A stretch of DNA of 64,000 nucleotides. Origin: Sophora flavescens (taxonomy: Eukaryota; Streptophyta; Magnoliopsida; Fabales; Fabaceae). The stretch is from contig CM061068.1 in the NCBI GenBank assembly GCA_030762895.1, positions 80,377,228 through 80,441,227 of the forward strand, given 5' to 3'. The translations under genes and the position numbers were made by a program. The notes under the pieces are model-generated. The model made no database searches, was not told where the DNA came from, and saw nothing but the letters and a program-made list of their open reading frames with translations. This document shows, piece by piece, positions 1 through 11,189 of this stretch (position 1 is its first letter; each line of letters begins with the position of its first letter).

Positions 1-2
1 TC

Positions 3-1641
3 ATATGTCCTTGTTTAGATTGTTGTTATGCAAGGCGAGTTAGTGCAGCCGATTTGGAAGAACATTTAGTGTGTAATGGAATCGATCAAAGTTATACATG
101 TTGGACAAAACATGGTGAGACAAGAGTGAGTCTAGTGAAATGAGGAATCGTGTGAGATATTCATCATACGATACCGACACAAATACTTATGAGGGCGATC
201 GTTTTGAAGACATTGCAAATCTGTTGAAGAGGATCTTCGGGATTGTCCACAAATGTTTGGGAGGTTGGTAAGTGATGCAGAGCAACCATGGTATGATGGA
301 TGTACTAAATTCACAAGATTGTCGGCGATGTTAAAGTTGTATAACTTGAAATCGAGCAACGGATGGACTGATAAGAGCTTTACGGACTTACTCACACTAT
401 TGAAAGACATGTTGCCGAGATGATAATGTGCTTCCTAGTCGGACATACGAGGCTAAACAAATGTTACGCTCTATTGGCATGAGCTACGAGAGGATACATG
501 CTTGTCCTAACGATTGCATTTTATTTCGGAATGAATATGCATCGTTACGGATGTGTCCTAAATGTAATGCCTCACGATATAAGAAGAAAGAATCAGATCC
601 GAGAGAAGGTTGTGTGGTATTTTCCCATAATACCCAGATTTAGGCGCATGTACCGTAGTTCTGAAGATTCAAAGCACTTGACATGGCATGAGGATGAAAG
701 GATCAAAGATGGCAAGCTGCGGCACCCGGCAGATTCTCCGCAATGGAAGAAATTTGATCATGATTATCCCGATTTTGGGCAAGATTCAAGAAACCTACGA
801 CTTGCATTGGCTACTTGGGATTTAACCCGCATGGTGTTCAAAGTAGCTCTCACAGAGACATGGCCTGTGATTTTGGTGATTTACAACCTATCCCCATGGC
901 TATGCATGAAGCGCAAATTTATGATGTTATCTATGTTAATTTCTGGCCCAAACAACCAGGAAATGATATAGACGCGTCTATTTGACTCCTTTGATTGAAG
1001 ACTTGAAACAACTGTGGGAGACAGGTGTGGAGGTGTATGATGGGTATAAGGAAGAAAGTTTCAATTTGAGAGCTATGTTGTTTGGGACAATTAATGATTT
1101 TCCAGCCTACGGTAATCTGTCAGGATATAGCATCAAGGGTTAGTGTGCATGCCCTATATGTGAAGAGGGTACGGATTGGATGCGGTTAGAACATTGTAAG
1201 AAGAATGTCTTTCTTGGGCATCGTAGATTTTTGCATCCAAGTCATCATTACCGGTGGTGGAGAAAGGCGTTCAATGGGAACTCGGAAGAAGGTAGAGCGC
1301 CTTCACCTTTGACGGGTGATCAACTTTTTGAAAAGGTAAAGGATTTGAATATCCAATTCGGTAAACCTTTTGCGAGAGATATTGTCACAAGAGGGTGGAA
1401 GAAAAGGTCGATTTTCTTTGAGTTGCCATATTGGAAATCATTATATGTAAGACATTTCCTCGATGTGATGCACGTTGAAAAAAATATCTGTGATAGTGTC
1501 ATTGGTACGTTACTCAATGTGCCAGGGAAGACTAAAGATGGCATCAATGCAAGGTTGGACTTGGTTAGTATGGGAATAAGAAGAGAATTGGGACCGACGA
1601 AGAAGGGTAAAAGTACATATCTTCCTCCGGCTGCTTACTGA
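3..1641 (+). pseudogene. TNP2-type CACTA transposase, N-terminal and central part (E1), broken
   Basis: TNP2 is the large CACTA transposase. The segment opens inside the transposase-associated domain: CPCLDCC, then LEEHLVCNGI and SYTCW (about 9-115). It continues through the cysteine-rich block IHACPNDCILFRNEYASL (about 499-555), WYFPIIPRFRRMY, and the core block DVMHVEKNICDSVIGTLLN (about 1460-1520), with family motifs GKTKDGINARLDL and TYLPPA at the end. Reading requires several frame changes (near 420, 590, 800 and 970) and contains internal stops (near 140 and 1140), so it is dead. The protein stops exactly where the LTR sequence starts (TGATGTC at 1639). Compared with E2 and E3, roughly 330 codons between this break and the 3' remnant at 5144 are missing. 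Confidence 0.88.
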
Positions 1642-2654
1642 TGTCATGCGTAAGTCGACGTGCGACGACGCTCGTGCGTATCCGGCAAGTGTACCGGACT
1701 GCCGTCAAGTAATAAAAGATATCGAACCCACAGAGACTGTGTTCCCGAATTGCAATCGGTTTTCGAATTGATTAGTTCTGGACAGTTTTAAAGAGGGTTT
1801 TGAAATTGGTTTTTGAATTGAAAGATAGATGAGCAGAGAACAATTAAAACAGAAAACAATTGTTTTTGGGGTTTTTATCTAAAACGGATTCCTAGGGATT
1901 TGGGTTACCTTTGAGGCTGTTTATGTTGCTAACAGATTTACCTTTGTTGATTACCGAAATTGCCTTGAAGGCGAGTTTATCCTCTGATAGCTTAAGCTCC
2001 CTCTCGGGTTACAAAAGCCGTGCCCAATTGACCCGACCCTACTCGTGGTAGTCGATCCCAGATTGGACCCTTTGCGTTCCGTGACAACTCGTTGCTCCTC
2101 GAGGGACGGCTTCTAACTCTCGTGATTTCAGTCCCAAGTCTGACTTCTATAGGTCCGACACCTAGGTTCACCGCTAGGTTCCTCCCTATAATGTCTCGGT
2201 TATGCAAATAACCTAATTTCACCGCTAGGTTCCTCCTTGGATCATTCACATCTCACAAACCAATGGTCTGGGCTTTTACGAGTGAATCACCCTAGAGATC
2301 CTAAGTTCACCGTTAGGTTCCTCCTTAGAACGTCTATGTCACGTAAATAAACGGTTGCCGAAATTTATGAGTGATTAACACACTAGAAATCAGATCTAAA
2401 ACAATTATGAAATCAACAATGGTTTCAACATCAAATTAACATCATTTACAAACCTTGGGCAGAGCCCTAATCCCTAGAAACTATGCTACTACTCCAGTCT
2501 TGCCATGGAGATGACAAGCTGGGATGACAACATAATAAAAATCAGAAAAGAGAAGAGAGGAGAAGAGAAGAAGAGATCCTAAATCTATGCCTAGAGTAGT
2601 AGCCCCTAATGTGTTGTTCAATTCTATGATGATCCCTGTATCTGATGCCTTGGT

Positions 2655-2666
2655 CCATATTTATAG
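2655..2666 (-). promoter_or_regulatory. LTR TATA box
   Basis: The minus strand reads CTATAAATATGG. The same string is present at the corresponding place in the second LTR copy (10237-10248), which supports it as the retrotransposon core promoter. Confidence 0.55.
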
Positions 2667-2739
2667 AAATGGGGAAGTTAGAGTCCCAAACCAACTCAAA
2701 ATCTGATCTATTTCGGTTTCTTCAGGTCCAAGTAATGCG

Positions 2740-3012
2740 CGTCACGGCCGTGATGGCCATCACGGCCTGGCCGTGATTGCCCTCTCGCCTCGGCACTTTT
2801 GGAAAATCCGGTTTCTCCCGGGGCGAGAATGTGCTCGCGTCGCGAGCCCTCTGTTTCATGGCCGTGAAGAATTTCACGGCAGGGCCGTGATGTGCTCTGA
2901 CTTTTGGTGGTATTGGGTCACGGCCGTGATGGCTATCACGGCCAGGTCGTGATGAACTCGACTTCACCTTTCTTCTTTTTTCAGTTTTGCTCGATCATGG
3001 CCGTGATGGGCT
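2740..3012. repeat. Cluster of CACGGCCGTGA palindromes in LTR
   Basis: The 11- to 14-base palindrome ATCACGGCCGTGAT and near copies (ATCACGGCCAGGCCGTGAT) recur about every 30-80 bases. It is GC-rich and CpG-containing, unlike the surrounding LTR. Further clusters lie at 4636-4862 and 20240-20345. Confidence 0.75.
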
Positions 3013-3239
3013 CTGTTTGGCTCATTTTCTTCAGTTTTAAAGCTCCATCTTCATCCAAACTTCATCATGGTTGATCTTGAGCAATTTACCCTTTATATCT
3101 GCAAAACAACACACGAAAACCGCCTTTACCTGCTCCAAATGAAAATTAACCTAAAATCTAATAAAAATATGCCTAAACTACATGAAAATGCATGCAAAAT
3201 GATAGACAAAGATGATGTGGAATCACACTCATCAAATCA

Positions 3240-3250
3240 CCCCAAGCTTA
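3240..3250 (-). other. Polypurine tract of the LTR retrotransposon
   Basis: The minus strand reads TAAGCTTGGGG immediately before the LTR start TGATTTG. This is the expected position for the plus-strand primer of an LTR element and fixes the orientation and LTR boundary. Confidence 0.6.
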
Positions 3251-4635
3251 AAACTTTGCTTGTCCTCAAGCAATTACTCAGGCCATAAGATATATCAATC
3301 AAAGCGTGGATAGTGAACCAAGAACCCTAGAAGCTAATCCAAGCAATAGGCATTTTTAATAAGCACTCAAGAGATAATCAAGTTCAAGTCCAATTAGAAG
3401 CTTAGGTTCTTCAAGTTCATGTCCTCACTGATTTGGGCACTCATCTCACCTCACTCAAGTGTTTTAGGGTTTATGACAATTCACTCCATTTCCTCAAGTA
3501 AAGTATTTTACCATAGGCTTGACTATTAACCAAATCTCTACTTTATTTAAGAAAACACTTAAGAATCAAGAGGTCTTTTCCTTTGGTTGTAATGTGGCCA
3601 TGGGATTTATTGTAAGGTGGGAAAATCAAGGAAAGGGAATTTCAAGAAGGCTAGACAGATTATCAAACATTACAAAGCATGACACCTTCTAAAATACCCC
3701 TTTTTGGGCTTTGGTTTACTTTTCCACCTTTCTTCCTTCATTTAATTTTTTTTCTTTTTCTTTTCATTTCTCACTTTCTTTGTCATCCCCTTCTCCATTT
3801 TTTTTTTCTTTGTTTATTTCATTTTTATTTGTTTGGAGAAGGGGAGATTTATAGCTCAAGAGAAATTACTTTCTAGCTTTTTCATCCCATACTTTTTCCA
3901 ACTACCATTTTGCCCTTTTTGTAATACTTTAAAAGGTGCCATACCAAGCACTATTTATCAAATTAATTCGAGGTACCAAGAAAAGTATTTTTTCTTTAGG
4001 CTCAAAATTGGGCAACTAAGGGGTAGCATTTATCATTCAAAGCTTGGGAGGCCAGAAAAATACCTAGTGCCTCAATCATTTCCAAAAATGTTTTCAGAAA
4101 TTTTTAAGTTTTGAAATGGTTTCAAGTCAAGTTCTAGAAAATACAGTCCAAGAGGAATTACAACACTCTAGCACAAGAAATGGGGTAGATTTAGTGAATA
4201 CCCCTTTTGGCTCAAAATCTTACATTTAGTAGTTCAAAAATCAGTGAGGTACACAAGTTTAAGGAACCACATGCTAATTATCAACTATCAAATGATTATC
4301 TCAAGAATTTTCATTTTTAGCCATATCACAAGAATAATGAAAAATTGGGTTCAAAATTCACTATCTCAATTCATTTGGCTCCAAGTTCTCACAATCGGAT
4401 GCATGTTCTAAGTGAGGGGAAATCTAGAGAATGTGATCATACCAATCTATGCCTATGTGAATGCAATATGAATGCAACAATGCAAATGCAAAAATAAATA
4501 CCCCTACCCCAAGCTTGATTACTTACATTGTCTCCAATGTAAATAATCAAGTCGGAGAGAGGAGAAAAATGGAACAACTTACCGAGTCGGTAGCGGGTGT
4601 TGGCTTCACATTCCAGTCAAAACTTGGGTAGAAAT

Positions 4636-4862
4636 TGTATCACGGCCGTGAGGCTTATCACGGGCAGGCCGTGATCGTTTCTGATCTCAGGAGTTGCCCT
4701 GTCACGGCCGTGATCAACATCACGGCTAGGCCGTGATGCTCTCTGACCTTGGCATCCTACTCATCACGCCCGTGATGGTTGTCACGGCTAGGCCGTGATC
4801 CTTTCTGTGCTCTTGTTTAGTTCATCACGGCCGTGACCACTGTCACGGCCAGGGCGTGATGG
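4636..4862. repeat. Second CACGGCCGTGA palindrome cluster, internal region
   Basis: Four pairs of CACGGCCGTGA and CACGGCNAGGCCGTGA units, about 65 bases apart, lie in the noncoding internal part of the retrotransposon. They resemble the LTR cluster closely enough to suggest duplication or conversion between the two places. Confidence 0.7.
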
Positions 4863-5143
4863 CCTCTGACTTTATTTTTTTATGCTCTTCTTCTCTTTCT
4901 CAACCTGAAAACACTAGACAAACTTATTAATGATATTTTTGCCTCTTGATCTTCTCAAATTATTCAAGAGGTTAAATCAAAAACAAAAGGAAAAAGGGAA
5001 AGAAAACTTGGGTTGCCTCCCAAGAAGCGCTTATTTATGGTCTTAAGCTTGACCATACTTTCTTAAGTCAACCGGGGTCAGCTGGGCGTAGAAGTGCAGG
5101 CACACTTCTTTTCCATGGAGCTCCTTCAAATAGTCGTTTCTGC

Positions 5144-5608
5144 TCATTCGGCGTCATTGAACGCATATGGGAGTTGGATTACACAAAGTTTAAGGTTGGT
5201 GTGTTTGGTTGCAAGTGGGTTGACAATAATAACGGTGTTCAGATTGATGAGTCAGGGTTCATGCAGGTGGATCTTAATAGGGTGGGGTATAAAGATAAGC
5301 CTTTTATATTAGCATCTCAAGCTCAACAAGTGTTCTATGTCACTGATCCAGCTGATATGAAAAGGTCCATTGTTCTTTTGACTAACAAAATAATTACTAA
5401 TGTTGATGATCAAGACCATCGAGATGTTGATATTGAAGATGATCCTTTCGTCGGGACATTACAATCACTTGAGATTGATCCAACTAGGGATGATGGTATG
5501 TATATCAGAGATGATCATGATGAGGGGCTTTTGGTCAATCCACCATTTCGTACTAATAAAGGACAAACAAATCTCAATCAAATGAAGAAAAGAAAAAGGT
5601 TGACTTAA
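5144..5608 (+). pseudogene. TNP2 transposase C-terminal part (E1)
   Basis: This is the end of the same TNP2 gene after the retrotransposon. It starts with FGVIERIWELDYTKF, matching FGYIEDIW.LDYTK in E2 and FGIIEEIWEVDYTKF in E3 (DUF4216-type C-terminal region). It continues through KWVDNNNGVQ, DESGFMQVDLNRVGYKDKP and ASQAQQVFYVTDP, then a diverged acidic tail ending in a lysine/arginine run and a TAA. The frame is open from 5147 to the stop. The start of an open frame at 5174 is only an internal methionine. Confidence 0.85.
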
Positions 5609-5787
5609 ACATGTATGTAGTGTTTGTGTTTAAATGAACTTTCTGACCCTTTTATATTATAGTTAGCATCTTCCTAAGTAATGCTAGTGTTGATTTTGTT
5701 ATTCATAGTTGTTTTATATTTTGCATCAATTAATGTTATATTAATGTCCATTGATGTTTTACTTGTATCTAATATTTTTGTAGGTAA

Positions 5788-8700
5788 ATGGCATCTTCAA
5801 GTAATTCTAGTGATGCCAAAGCGGCGAGACGTGGGCCAACAGATTATGAAGGCGGTCATCCGCGCTAGGAGTAAAGGACAAAAATTTGATGTAATTTACT
5901 TACTAATCTAAGGATTTCATAATGTTGTTTGATATCTAGATTTAATTACTTTATTATTTTTATTAGGTTGAATGGAATTCTTTGGACCAACCTATTCGTG
6001 CTAATGGTAAAATATTGAAGAGTTACATTGGGGCCGTTGTTCGACAAACGGTCCCAATTATTTGTTCTAATTGGAAGGATGAAGCTTTGGATGGTTTCAA
6101 AGAGAGCATATGGGCTGATGTACAGGTAATTGTTAAAATTTATAAATTATATTGTAAACTATGTAAACATACTTACTTTGACACGTTGTTTATATTGTTT
6201 TGCAGATGTCTTTTAATGTTGATGAATCTAGGAAAAAATTTGTACTTCAGGAAGTCGGGTAACCTACATAGGGCATTCAGAACTAGATTGACCAAAAAAT
6301 TTCTAAGAGATGCCAACGGGAATATCAATGAGGAGCCTCCATCACAATATCCACACATATCAAGGGATGAGTGGACAGATTTTATAGCAATACGCACATG
6401 AGATGCTCAATTCCTGGTATGTTTAATATCACGTTAGTCCTTATAATTTTATAGCAATACGTACATATGACATTAACCATGTATTAATATTACTTATATG
6501 TGTCTGAATAGAAATTAAGCAATGAAAATCGCAATGTATGGTTAGATCCTGCATGCCCTTACAAAGCATCACGTAAGGGGTATGCTGACATTGAGGATGA
6601 ATTGGTATGTATATATATATATATATATTTAACTGCATTTGTGGTAAATATGACTTTTAAACTGTTTGGTTAATTTATATTATCTCAATATACAGATACA
6701 GGAGGCGGGGCAAAAAGTTAAGAAAATTAAACGCCATATTGTGTGGAGGAAAGCCCGCGAGAACAAGGCGGGTGTAATTGACAACAAAAATACGCAGACC
6801 GTGTGGAATAAATGTGTTAGTAGACTAACGATTACATTATCAATTGTTATTTTCATATGATAATATATAATAATTTTAACATTTGCATTTCACCAATAAC
6901 TATGTGTCAGGAGGAACTCATCACAACTGCGGTAGAGGGAGAGATAGAAGACTTTGGTCGCCAGGATATTCTTGCCAAAGCCATAGGTGTGCCAGAGAAC
7001 CCTGGGCGTGTTAGGGGTGTGGGTTTCGGCGTCTCACAAAAAGATTACTTCCCACCCGAAGGTCGTGCAATAAATAACTCGGAAACGAAAAAGTGGGAGA
7101 CATTGGTGTCTCAACTCTCTGATAGATTGAACATTTTGGAAGAAAAGCTGAAACAAAAGGATGATGAGGAGAGGCAGGCTAATTTCATAGCCCAAGCAAG
7201 CGTCAAAGATAGTTGCACTCTACCATCTGCCAGCAGGCTTCCAGAGGTAATGCATGCCTTTTTTTTTTACTAGTATTGCATTCGCAGTTAAATACATTCA
7301 ATTGGATGCCTTAATTCACAGCTTATTCATCTATCATTGGATTAGGGCGTCAACTCATGTCAGCTATATTTATCGACCCCAAACTATCGTATGGTTGCTA
7401 TGGGTAAAGTATACAATGAGCCGGGTGTTACACCGCACACCGGACCAAGACCCTTAACCATGTGAAAGTTGGAGTTGATGTTGCAACCGAGGGGATGCGC
7501 CATTGCCGTACCTATCGTTGATGCGGATGTGATGACAGAGAGGAGATGCAATAGGTACTTATGTGGCATGGCCAATTGATCTCGTGGTTGTAATTAATAT
7601 GGTATGTAATTGCATTTTTCCACCTTTTCATATACGGCATATATGCATTACATTAGTTGATCACTAACTCGGCATATTGAAATGCAAAATTTCCAGGCAC
7701 CCGCAAAAGCTAAAGGCAAGGGCAGAGTATCCGGATATACAAAGGAGTCAATTACAACCCCAGTAAAATAAAGGAGGCAACTCGAGGCCAACCCACCTAC
7801 AACTGGTTCAACTACAACTTCTCCGGAATATTTGAATTTCCTTAAAATACATGAACGAAAGAATATGAAAAATGCTGACCAATTGTACGTAGAGATGGAA
7901 GAAAATATTTTTGGTCACCATTTCATTGAGATGCTCAATACTGAAAATATCGTAGAAGTTGTAAATCATGAATGGGTATCTCATTCCGTTATTTCCGCAT
8001 ATATCGTAATAAATCAGGTTTAAAGTGTACAATATTTTTTTAGTCTTTCCATTTAAATATTGATGTATGTCATTGGTGTAATCCATTTTTATATTTTAAT
8101 TGAAGGTATTTGTATGAAGAATTGTTGCTTCCAAAGGAAATAACGAGGAGGTTTCTGTTCTTGTCCCCACACCAAACAAATACATACGGCTACTTCGGGA
8201 GGGATTCACAGACAACGTATCTAGCTGACCGGTTTGCAACTAAAGAAAGAGAATATCAGCCCTTGTTTTTAGCGCCGTGCAATGTTGGGTGAGTCGCTTA
8301 TCCTATAGGACTTAATTCACAATAATGAATTACATAAAAGTTGAGGTGCTTAGGATTTGTTATCTCAACATTTTTGTAGGAATCATTGGGTGCTGTGCGC
8401 GATAAATATTGTTGAAGAGATTATTTACTATCTGGATCCCTTGTATGTTGATCCTAGGGATCGCCCAGAATTAAAGAATCTGTTCGATACGTAAGCATGT
8501 TTTTATATTTCTGATTTTCTATGATTCTGTTCGATACGTGAGCATGCGTGTGTTTGTGATGATTGAAAATATGTTTCTTAATGAAGTCTGTTTGATTTTG
8601 TGATTAGTGGTTTGCAAGTTTATCGCGCAAATATCGGAGCTAAGGTGCCGCGTTTAAAGGCAACCAACATTAAATGGATTCAGATACAGGTATATTTGCA

Positions 8701-9040
8701 AAAACTTAATGCGCAATTAGATAAAAAAAACTATATTGATTTACTATTTTATTTTTATAGTGCCCAAGACAACCCAACAAGATGCAGATTGTGGGTACTA
8801 TGTCATGCGTTTCATGAAGGAGACTATCTTGCAGAACCAAGTTAAAATACCAATGGCGGTATGTTGTTTACTTAGCTTTTAACCGTGGATTGTTCAAATG
8901 TTTTAGCAATTGTAACTTAATTTATTTAATTTTTATGTCGCAGCATTTCCTCGACTTCAAATGCTCCACATACTCCACCGCTCAACTATCTCAAGTCAAG
9001 GAAGAGTGGTGTCGCTATATTGTTGAAAAGTTCGTTTGAT
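5788..9040 (+). pseudogene. CACTA second gene (ORF2) of E1: Transposase_24/23 region fused to Ulp1-like protease, about 13 exons
   Basis: The ATG at 5788 follows a splice acceptor (TTTTTGTAG). Exons with GT/AG borders read about 5788-5890, 5967-6125, 6206-6416, 6512-6604, 6696-6813, 6912-7247, 7346-7600, 7697-8019, 8107-8289, 8381-8490, 8609-8690, 8761-8860 and 8944-9040. The N-terminal part (IRANGKILKSYIGAVVRQ, FRTRLTKKFL, GYADIEDEL, PENPGRVRGVGFGVSQKDYF) fits Transposase_24 and is followed by a coiled coil. The 7346 exon (NYRMVAMGKVYNEPG) resembles Transposase_23. The last exons carry a C48/Ulp1-type protease: NHWVLCAI (His), YYLDPL (Asp) and DCGYYVMRFMKE (Cys). Frameshifts near 5870, 6255, 7440 and 8785 and stops near 6400 and 7770 break the gene. 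Its role in CACTA transposition is inferred from position. Confidence 0.8.
6606..6630. repeat. Short TA microsatellite
   Basis: An AT dinucleotide run lies inside an intron of the E1 second gene. Confidence 0.8.
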
Positions 9041-9550
9041 TATGTCAAATTGATCACGATGAGTTGCAGCAATACTCATTGGTATGTGAATAATGCTTTA
9101 TATTTATCAACCCCAAACTATCTATGTATTTGTTTTTCCTTGGTACATGCCTTCGAGTTGATGTGTCATTGCTAGGAGAAAATAAGTTCAAACTTATTAT
9201 TTTTGTTACACTTTGTTAATGCTTGATTTGAATTCTGTTTCTTGCTACAAGAGTATTTACCTAATTAGTCTCATTGTATCCCAATGTAACAAAGTTAGTC
9301 TTTGTGGTGGAAATGCAGTATGTATGCTACAGAGTCTTTGGATCACATTTCGACACATTACTTTGGTGTTGTCTTGGTCTCATGAAAAATAAACAGAAGC
9401 TGTAAATGTAGATTAATTGTAGATGTATGTTGGTTTTCTCGATTTTGGTTTCTTAAGGATTGAGATCCGATATAGTTGCTTGCACTTTGATTTTATCTTA
9501 CTCGTGTGAATTTGAATACTTTAGAAACAGGTGGTGTACTTATATCTCAG

Positions 9551-9604
<54 letters not shown>

Positions 9605-9805
9605 CTTTGTATAGAGTGTTGCACTTTGATTGTATAGTTCTTGGTTTGTTTGCACAAACACATGCAAAGTCTGCATTGAACACTTATATTTTGAACACAT
9701 TTTGAACAATTGTGTTGACTGCAACAATTGTGGTTTTTTTGTGTAAATATGCAGGAATAATGGATGTAAAAGTTAAGAAATAAAATTAAAAAAAAAAGGG
9801 GCTTT
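9041..9805 (+). other. E1 3' untranslated region with (AT)n at 9552-9601
   Basis: No protein homology is seen between the end of the protease exons and the subterminal repeats. A pure AT run of about 50 bases occupies 9552-9601. The open frame at 9460-9705 exists only because of this run and is not a gene. Confidence 0.65.
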
Positions 9806-10141
9806 AGATAGCGTTTCCTTGTACAAACGCTATCTAAAGTCAGACTTTAGATAGCGTTTGTATAAGGAAACGCTATCTAATGTCTGACTTTAGATAGCGT
9901 TTCCGTGTACAAACGCTATCTAAAGTCAAACTTTAGATAGCGTTTGTATAAGGAAACGCTATCTAAAGTCTGACTTTATATAGCGTTTCCGTGTACAAAC
10001 GCTATCTAAAGTCACCTATTAATAGCAGTTCCTAAATGCTATCTTTGCTAACGAGTTTTAATAGCGGTAGAATAGATAGCGGTTACAAACGCTATTAAAA
10101 GGCATACGGAAACGCTATCTAAAGTCTAATCTGTTGTAGTG
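9806..10141 (+). repeat. E1 right terminal and subterminal repeats
   Basis: At least eight inverted copies of AGATAGCGTTT alternate as GATAGCGTTTCC and AAACGCTATC, spaced by short TAAAGTC(T/A)GAC linkers. Near the end two diverge to ATAGATAGCGGTT forms. The block ends with TAGTG. Such arrays are the binding sites of CACTA-encoded proteins in En/Spm; the protein bound here is not known. Confidence 0.85.
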
Positions 10142-11075
10142 CCATGATGGCCATCACGGTCGTGGCGTAATATTTGGATCTGAAGAAACTGAATTGATCT
10201 GAATTTGTGTTTGATTGGGATTCAAACTTCCCTAATCTATAAATATGGCAATCAGGCAGAGACTTAAGAAGACTTTTTGGCTACTACTCTTAGGCAATTT
10301 TTTAGGATCTCTCTTCTTCTTCTTCCTCTCTTCTCTTATTTTTTATTTCATGTTTTTGTTAACCAAACTTGTCATCACCATGGCAATGCTTGAGTAATAG
10401 CTTTATTTCTAGGGATTGGGGCTATGCCCAAGATCTGATTTGCGTTATGAATTGATGGTTTATCTTTGTTAATTTCAATTTAGCTTTAGATCTGATTTCT
10501 ATTGTTTTAATTACTCGTAAATTCGGTGGCCACTTATTTGCGTGTCGTAGATATTCTAAGGAGGAACCTAGCGGTGAACTTAGGTATCGGATCTATAGAA
10601 TCAGACTTAGGACTTAAATCACAAGAGTTAGAAGCGGTCCTTCGAGGATTAACGAATTGTCACCAAACTTAAAGGGTTCAATCTAAATTCAACTACCACG
10701 AGAGTTTTGTAACCCGAGAGGGAGCATTAACTTATTTAGGATAAATTCGCCTTCAAAGCAATTTTGATAATTAACAAGGGATAGTCAATTTAGTAACATA
10801 AACAATCTTGTTGGTAACCCAATTCCTGGGAATCCCTTTAGATCTGAAAACCCCAAACTGATTTACTTTTTGTTTTGCTTGATTGCATTTCTTATCTGAT
10901 TTTTTAAGTTATCTCTTATTTCAACAATCAAAACCTTTTCAAAAACCCTTTTTATATAGTCCAGTTTTATCGATTTGATAATTAATTGTGATTTGAGATC
11001 ACGGTCTTTGTGGGATCGATATTTTTTTATTACTTGACGACGAATCCGATACACTTACCAGAAAGTACGACATCA
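10142..11075 (+). repeat. LTR remnant (same family as 1639-3239), split by E1
   Basis: The sequence is the reverse of the last kilobase of the 1639-3239 LTR: CACGG palindromes at the start, TATA box CTATAAATATGG, an AG-leader, GAGGAACCTAGCGGTGA, and the end GACATCA at 11069-11075. The 5' part of the LTR is not present, consistent with E1 having inserted into it. No tRNA primer-binding site follows 11075, so this is probably a 3' or solo LTR. Confidence 0.75.
10237..10248 (+). promoter_or_regulatory. LTR TATA box
   Basis: CTATAAATATGG is identical to the minus-strand box at 2655-2666 in the sister LTR. Confidence 0.55.
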
Positions 11076-11189
11076 TCTATCTATGGGCAGTGACATGTCC
11101 ACAAAGTGAACTTCACTATGAACAAACAATTTATCGCTGAAAAACCTTGTCAGCAACATCCCATATGTGTATTCCTTAGTACTTTATAT

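Larger units (their letters stand above)
1639..3239 (-). repeat. LTR (3' LTR) of the inserted retrotransposon
   Basis: On the minus strand it begins TGATTTGATGAG directly after a purine tract and ends CATGACATCA, so the ends fit TG...CA. Its last kilobase matches the sequence at 10142-11075, which ends with the same GACATCA. Shared landmarks are a TATA box, a TCTTCTCTTCTCTC-like tract, and a tail with evenly spaced blocks around GAGGAACCTAGCGGTGA. The upstream half holds a cluster of CACGGCCGTGA palindromes. No long ORF is expected or seen. Confidence 0.75.
1639..5143 (-). mobile_element. LTR retrotransposon fragment inserted in the E1 TNP2 gene
   Basis: On the minus strand this holds one LTR (1639-3239), a polypurine tract directly before it, and about 1.9 kb of internal 3' sequence without a coding region. 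Internal marks include GGGTTGCCTCCCAAGAAGCG (about 4992-5030), a stretch I recall from plant Ty3/gypsy-type elements. There is no second LTR and no matching 5-bp target duplication (CTTAC at 1634-1638 is not repeated near 5143), so the 5' part of the element and about 1 kb of the host TNP2 were probably deleted together. The right border is uncertain: certain TNP2 homology resumes at about 5144, but the border could lie as early as 5080. ORFs at 3067-3288 and 3679-4114 are low-complexity and not credible genes. Confidence 0.72.
1..10141 (+). mobile_element. CACTA (En/Spm) transposon E1, 5' end outside window
   Basis: The right end is TAGTG (10137-10141), the inverse of the CACTA terminus, preceded by CTGTTG so that the terminal repeat reads CACTACAACAG. 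The last 330 bases are packed with inverted copies of AGATAGCGTTT, the subterminal palindromes expected of CACTA elements. Inside, in order, are a plus-strand TNP2 transposase (broken) and a many-exon second gene with a C48-protease end. The element is interrupted by an LTR-retrotransposon fragment at 1639-~5143. It lies in an LTR whose remainder starts at 10142, so the other half of that LTR should lie left of the window. The 3-bp target duplication should be CCA (10142-10144); the left copy is not visible. Confidence 0.88.

Noticed and set aside
1992..2967. Minus-strand ORFs of 81-85 codons
   Set aside because: They lie in the LTR and read through the repeated GAGGAACCTAGCGGTGA and CACGGCCGTGA units; no conserved frame in the second LTR.
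9460..9705. 81-codon ORF with alternating Tyr-Ile
   Set aside because: It is a translation of the (AT)n microsatellite.
9806..10141. CRISPR-like regularly spaced palindromes (also at 16315-16716, 30186-30530 and 39762-40205)
   Set aside because: Repeats alternate in orientation, have very short variable linkers and sit at CACTA termini with 3-bp target duplications. They are subterminal transposase-binding repeats.
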